This document shows positions 59,328-64,000 of a stretch of DNA of 64,000 nt, in pieces. The DNA is from Gnetum montanum (Eukaryota > Streptophyta > Gnetopsida > Gnetales > Gnetaceae). How positions within the stretch are numbered: position 1 is the first letter of the stretch; the number at the start of each line of letters is the position of its first letter. The translations under genes were made by a program, and so were the position numbers. The DNA lies in assembly GCA_015680685.1 (NCBI GenBank), contig MNCI01030156.1, positions 6,353-70,352 on the forward strand, given 5' to 3'. The notes beneath the pieces were generated by a model that saw only the letters and a list, made by a program, of their open reading frames with translations, did no database searches and had not been told where the DNA came from.

Positions 59328-60364
59328 TGATGAGACGCAACATGCACTATGCCGCGATATCGCATACGCGATATCACGTCTTTCCCTGCGATATCGCGGT
59401 CCGCCGCCATATCTATAAATAAGAGGCGGCACTCCCCTCATTTCCCAATCTTGGCTAGAAATAGCGAAGCTCTGGCAGATTGATCACTCCAGAGTTAGAA
59501 TTTTTCCCATGTGCCCGCAGGAGTCCTAGAGTGAACGGCTCTTTATTCGAGTAACTTGTAACCTAAACCCAAGTTGTGTACGGCAATAAAGACGAACTTG
59601 ATTGGATAAACCTTGCAGCACGTGCTTTTATTTGTTGTTATTTATTGCTTTCCTAATGCGCACGAGTACGACTTGATTACGAGCATCTACGGATGTGTAC
59701 GACTAATCAAGGAATCGGCTACTCGTCCCAACGCATGAGTACAACTTAACTACGAGCATTGGCTGCTTGGTAACCCAGTAGCGTATTCCAGGATTCTGCG
59801 CTTGGTAATCCCAGTAGTAGTCCGATGTGTACGGCTAGTTGAGGAATCGGCTGCTCATTGCTAGGCTAGAACGTGTGATAAGTACGACTTAGTTACGAGC
59901 ACCCACGGGTGTGTACGGCTAGCTAAGGAATCGGCTGCTTATCACACTTAGGCTAAATAGGTGCCTCAGTACGACCACTTCGAGCACTTGCGTTACGTGT
60001 GGTGATCCCAGTAACGATTAGCGTTTGGTAGCCACAGTTGCATAGTTCAGGGTGTGTCCGGTAAGTGGGAACAGATGCTGACGCTAGTTAATTTAGACTT
60101 AGGACATTAGTTAGAGTTAGTTAGTTTCTCAACCCTTTCCCTCATAGCTTAGGAGATAAACGGAAAAATACCAAAAAAATCACATACCTCAGACTTGCTT
60201 AACCATACATTGCGACACATACAAGCAAGCCTGGGAAGACAATGAATGATTAACCCCAAGTGTTTCTTGTGGCGTTAAGGCATTTAGTCCGCAGAGTTTG
60301 ACTGGATCACGTGTGCACGCTCGTATTCGTATGGTTGAGTGTAGGGGTACCTCGCCACTCATCA
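59328..60364 (+). mobile_element. Solo LTR with target-site duplication
   Basis: 1037 bases, TGATGAGACGC...CACTCATCA, flanked by perfect ATATC copies at 59323-59327 and 60365-60369. TATAAATA at 59414-59421 and AATAAA at 59585-59590. Its right half matches the Athila-like LTRs of this window (CCTTGCAGCA, TGGTAGCC, GTAAGTGGGA, GTATGGTTGAG..AGGGGTAC). CpG sites are retained, so it is younger than the others. It carries GATATC palindromes in U3 and three structured repeats in U5. Confidence 0.88.
59662..59947 (+). repeat. Three tandem covarying hairpins in the LTR U5
   Basis: Units at 59662-59726, 59735-59858 and 59873-59947 share GTAC(G/A)ACTT, ACGAGCA, TGTACG(G/A)CTA and GGAATCGGCT words. Each has an outer, an inner and an apical stem. 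Inner arms: CTTGATTA/TAATCAAG, CTTAACTA/TAGTTGAG, CTTAGTTA/TAGCTAAG. Outer arms: ACGAGTA/TACTCGT, ATGAG/CTCAT, GTGTGATAAG/CTTATCACAC. The second unit has a loop of about 59 bases with two GCTTGGTAA(C/T)CC(C)AGTAG repeats. They lie downstream of the AATAAA, so they would be in the 5' leader of a genomic transcript. Confidence 0.75.
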
Positions 60365-60940
60365 ATATCCTAAGGTGGGTAGAAAATTCATTAAGAGTCT
60401 AGGAAAAGAACCCAAGCCAATACCAACCTCATGACCCAATAAGTTGGAAAACCAGTTGGAAAACCAAAAGGGTAAGAAAGCTGCATATCAACCCAACAAG
60501 CATCCAAACCATCATCAAGAATCATAACCTTATAAGATTGAGGTGTTATAATACAATGTGTATCATATAATATGGAAGTTTTGAAATACAATTAAAAATT
60601 ATAAGATTGAGGTGTTAGAATAGGAAATTAATTATTCATGAGACTTATTTATCAAACTAAAGCTAAAATTTTGTTACGATTATAAATCCTTTGGATCCAT
60701 TGTATAATAGAAATATAAATGTTATGAGTTTTGAAAGCATCATTAAGAAAATTACCAATTATTCTTGGTAACATTTAGATCAAATCAACCAAATTTGTAA
60801 CTATAATATTCTATGTCTAATGTGTTGAAATGTAGGACACTACAAAAAAATGTGGTATTCATCTTTAATGTTATTTTATTAAACATTCAACATATCTATT
60901 TTTCACAAGGAATTTATATTCTTATTTGCATAGAAATGAA
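60365..60940. other. Unassigned AT-rich DNA
   Basis: Right flank of the solo LTR. Contains a twice-repeated TTATAAGATTGAGGTGTTA (about 60530 and 60600) and GTTGGAAAACCA (twice). No coding signal. Confidence 0.3.
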
Positions 60941-60943
60941 AAT

Positions 60944-62480
60944 TATCATCATCGTCGTCGTCCTAGCCTTATCTCAATAAAATAGGGTCAACTACATGAG
61001 TTTTCTTTCACCATTCGCAACTATGAAGAGTGATATCTTTGTTTATTTGTAGTTTATTCAAATCATTTTCAATCATTTTTCCCATGTCCTTTTTATCCTT
61101 TCTTTAAGTGGCTTTCCTAGACAAGTAGTGTAGCAACCTTTTTTAATAGGCTTATTTTCTGATCTTCTTTTCACATGCCCAAACCATCTAAAATGTCATT
61201 CTTATAGCTTAACTAAAATATAAGAAACTCCAAGTCTTTCTTTAATATTTATATTATGTAGTTTACCTCTTCTTGTAATATTCAACATCCATCTAAGCAT
61301 TTGTGTTTCTTCCATAATGAGTTTTTATTCATGCCTCTCCTACATTGCCCAACATTTAGCACTACATAAGATTATAGGCCAAATGATTATCCTATAAAAT
61401 TTTTCCTTTAGTTTATTGGTATTATTTTATCACATAAAACACCACTAGCCTATCTTATATGAATCCCATTTCTTACATCTTTATCAATTTCACCATTTGA
61501 TTAAAACATTGATCATAAGTAGTAAAACTATTTGCAATGAGGGACTTTTTTCCCTTGAATTATCACTTCTACTTTACCACAATTCATGTTGTTATAAAAA
61601 CTACATTCTATATATTCTTTCTTACTTCTACTAATTTTTAAGCTTTTAGACTCTAAAACATGTCTCCACTTTTTCATTTTAGAAGTACTATTTTTTAAGC
61701 TATATATGCCAAGACATTATTATCTTTAAATAACATACACCGAAGGATTTCATCATGCATTTCCTTTGCTAATTCATCCATAAGAATAGAAAATAAGTAT
61801 GGACTAAGTGCAAACACTTGATGTAGACCAATTGTGGTGGAAAATTAGATGTGGTACCAGAACTATTCTAATTCCCATGGTAATTTGTTCATACACATCT
61901 TGCATCACTCAAATATATTTATCAGAGATGTTTTTCCTTTGCGAGGTCCACCAAATAATATCTCTATGCACTCTATTATATTCTTTTTCCAAGTTAATGA
62001 AGATCAGATGTAGATTTTCTCTATGTTGTCTAAATTTCTCTATTAATTATTCTATCAAGAAAATAGCCTATATAGTATATTACCCTAAATAAATCCAAAT
62101 TGGTTTTCTCACACTATAAAACTATGCCAAATCTTAGGATAGACTGAAAGTATTTACCATATTTTGTACTTGTAAAGTCTAGTTTCTTTCACTCCAAACA
62201 TAGACTTTTTTTTTATTCTAATGAGAGGATTAACATCTCCACATAAAATAACTTTTTGGTGTGAAATAACAAAAATAAAGAAATATAGCAGTTAATGAGA
62301 ATGTAATTTTTAACCATATATACTATTTATGATTATCTATTTTATAGCCTTCTATAAAAATGTATATATTTATCTTATAGCAAAAATATAGTGCCATTCA
62401 AGATCCTTTCTCTCTTTGTTATCTTCTTATTTTTAATTGAATATTTTTGAAAACCTAGGATACAAAAATCTAAGTAATCT
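60944..62480 (-). mobile_element. RTE-type LINE, 5' truncated and degraded
   Basis: The minus strand ends in TTATTGAGATAAGGCTAGG followed by a GAC/GAT triplet tail (60962-60944), as in plant RTE-clade LINEs. Upstream pieces in shifted frames match RTE RT and its C-terminal domain: NxFGFIxGN and SLTWKKNIIECIE (family FIDLEKAYDRV) near 62070-61990, HVLESKSLKISRSKKEYIEC near 61650, ASGVLCDKIIPIN near 61440. Endonuclease traces may reach 62480 (KVILCGDVN). No functional frame. Confidence 0.6.
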
Positions 62481-62866
62481 TCTATCTTTAAAGTTTCAAG
62501 TAAGCCAAAAATGTCAAAAGTTGTTAAAATATTTCTTCCAAATAGGGTAGTAACCATACTAGCAGCAACTAATCCTTTAATATTAAGTTGACCATAATGT
62601 AAAGCATTTATATGTTTTTTGAAATTTTTTTAGCATATCATTTACAATATACCAACATTCCAACCTCTATAGCTATTTTGATCTTTTGTCATTTCTCAAC
62701 ACACTAGATTCTCATTTAGGTAAGTCCTTGTCTAATTAAAGTTTGAGCTAAAACTAAAAGTAACTATATTTACTTATATCCATTGGGACCCTTTTGGATT
62801 TGATAAAGCATACCAAATTTAGGATTCTTTTTTATCTTTTTTTTTTCATAATTTAGCATTAAGTAT

Positions 62867-62929
62867 TGAAATCAAACTTGTAACTTGGGATTTGCATGTT
62901 GAGGCTCTTACCATTGAACTAACACCTCA
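62867..62929 (-). repeat. tRNA-like pol III head (SINE-type A and B boxes)
   Basis: Minus strand TTAGTTCAATGGTAAGAGC matches a tRNA D-arm / A box, and AAGTTTGATTTCA about 35 bases on matches a T-arm / B box (GGTTCGAATCC). The spacing suits a tRNA-derived SINE or a decayed tRNA gene. An A-rich stretch follows on the minus strand (about 62850-62830). Confidence 0.45.
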
Positions 62930-64000
62930 TTGTTTGCAATGTTCTTAAACTTTCTCTTTTACATCTATGATACAAAATTCCACCAAACTATTTCAAGTTC
63001 TCTCACCCTTTAGTCTAACTTCAATGACCTTTAAGATTTTGTTGTTCAAAGATGAACATCTTCTCCTTTAATATTTTTTTTAGTGTGTTCACATCTTCAT
63101 TTTCTACTTCCTCTAGGCCAGAAAATCTGAAGTTGTTGTAAATTGTTTCCACATCATTGCTTTCTACCTTACCTTCTTCTTTTTACTCTATCCTACCTTG
63201 TTTTGTATTTTTGATTTCAATAATCTTAAGTCAATGCACTATCTTTCCCTCTTGATTAATAACAATTTTTATCCTTGCTTTCATTAGGGTACCCAAAATT
63301 TCTATGTTTTGAGCTTCTAATTTTTTAAACTTTTAATATGAGCAACCACTTTCTCTATGAATGTGAATTTGGACAACAATAGGTTATGATGAACCTTTGG
63401 TATCTTTGTCATTGACCTGCTAGAACCAAATTTGTGATGAGATGAAGCCATAATATAATCTCTATCTTGATCTCTTAACAATACAGAATGAAATAAAGGT
63501 GCTTCTCTATTTTCTTGATCTAAATTCACCTTTTTTATGAAGCTTCACCTAGATCTAATTCAGTGTTTGATTCCACTAATAATATTTAAAAATTTATTTG
63601 GTTTCAGCTGGTTCCATACAGTGTTACCAAATGAATCTTCAGATTCATGTTGAGCCCGTTGAGCCCGTCATTTTTATTGTATTTTTTATTCCTTTCAAAT
63701 TTCATCATTTGAAATGTAATCTTCTCGGAACATTCAACAATTACAGATTCAGGAAACCAAGCAAGTCCTAACACCTCTCTCTCTCCTTAGATGAGATGTC
63801 TTTCCGGTAAAATGGTATCGGGAAGCCTTCTTGTTGTATTATTATTTATATATTTCGTACAAAAATCCTATAAAATCCATAAAGGTTCATTATCAAACAG
63901 AAGACCTAAATTGTTTGCCAAGATTTCAGAAGTAAACAGATTTCCTCAAATCCTTCTAAACACGAGCTAGCAATCTTTGCTGAGGTAGCTTACGTGGATG
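62930..64000. other. Unassigned AT-rich DNA at the right end
   Basis: One minus-strand frame (63529-63317, beginning MNLDQENREAPLFHS) has no recognised domain. No repeat or element end found. GAGCCCGTT is tandemly repeated at about 63651-63668. Confidence 0.3.

Noticed and set aside
59253-59441. Arg/Tyr-repeat peptide (RYRRERRDIAY) on the minus strand
   Set aside because: Produced by the GCGATATCGC palindromes of the LTR U3, not a protein.
60944-60962. GAC/GAT triplet run as a microsatellite of its own
   Set aside because: It follows the LINE 3' end motif and is better explained as the LINE tail.
1-64000. CRISPR array, bacterial operon or prophage
   Set aside because: No spacer-repeat array, no ribosome binding site logic and no bacterial gene density; spliced, LTR-rich plant DNA instead.

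Overview
The window looks like repeat-dense nuclear DNA from a seed plant with a very large genome, most likely a gymnosperm (inferred, not proven). The reasons are nested LTR retrotransposons of Ty3/gypsy TAT-like and Athila-like type, a plant RTE-type LINE tail, a plant LRR resistance-gene fragment, and heavy decay in which many stops look like former CAG or CAA codons. No intact single-copy host gene is evident. About 1-11.4 kb and about 58.2-60.4 kb keep many CpG sites; the rest is CpG-poor and older-looking.

Layout. 100-4360 (-): a multi-exon gene-like unit with TATA box, GT-AG introns, an FCP1/NIF phosphatase-like exon, a coiled coil and an acidic C-terminus, carrying a few stops. 4677-8234 (+): decayed pol of a TAT-lineage element (RT, RNase H, second RNase H, integrase), followed by a diverged tandem array in its 3' UTR (8246-8700) and CpG-containing LTR-like DNA to about 11.45 kb with an array of TTACGC motifs. 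About 11.45-23.17 kb (+): an Athila-like element without a recognisable 5' LTR, with a long extra coiled-coil reading frame between integrase and 3' LTR. 23.2-27.6 kb: a 121-bp duplication, a copia integrase scrap, a second TAT-like pol remnant and a possible solo LTR.

27.6-55.5 kb is one composite structure. A non-autonomous LTR element (R) is present as LTR-internal-LTR-internal-LTR with a period of about 4.54 kb. The first internal region is split by a minus-strand Athila-like element (28710-38692, same family as the plus copy). The second is split by an 8.4-kb element (44846-53288) that keeps gag, protease and an integrase tail but no reverse transcriptase. Each R copy is the empty-site reference for the insertion in the other, and both carry a piece of an NB-LRR-type leucine-rich-repeat gene.

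55.5-59.3 kb is unassigned, with a CpG-rich patch near 58.3 kb. 59328-60364 is a solo LTR with a perfect 5-bp target duplication (ATATC). It holds three tandem hairpins whose arms differ between copies yet stay complementary. 60.9-62.5 kb (-) is a degraded RTE-type LINE, followed by a tRNA-like pol III head (62867-62929).

The autonomous families could once have supplied the enzymes used by the non-autonomous R and 44846-53288 elements, which share a similar primer-binding site. Nothing here looks able to move now. Four single-N joints are flanked by duplicated ends and are assembly artefacts.
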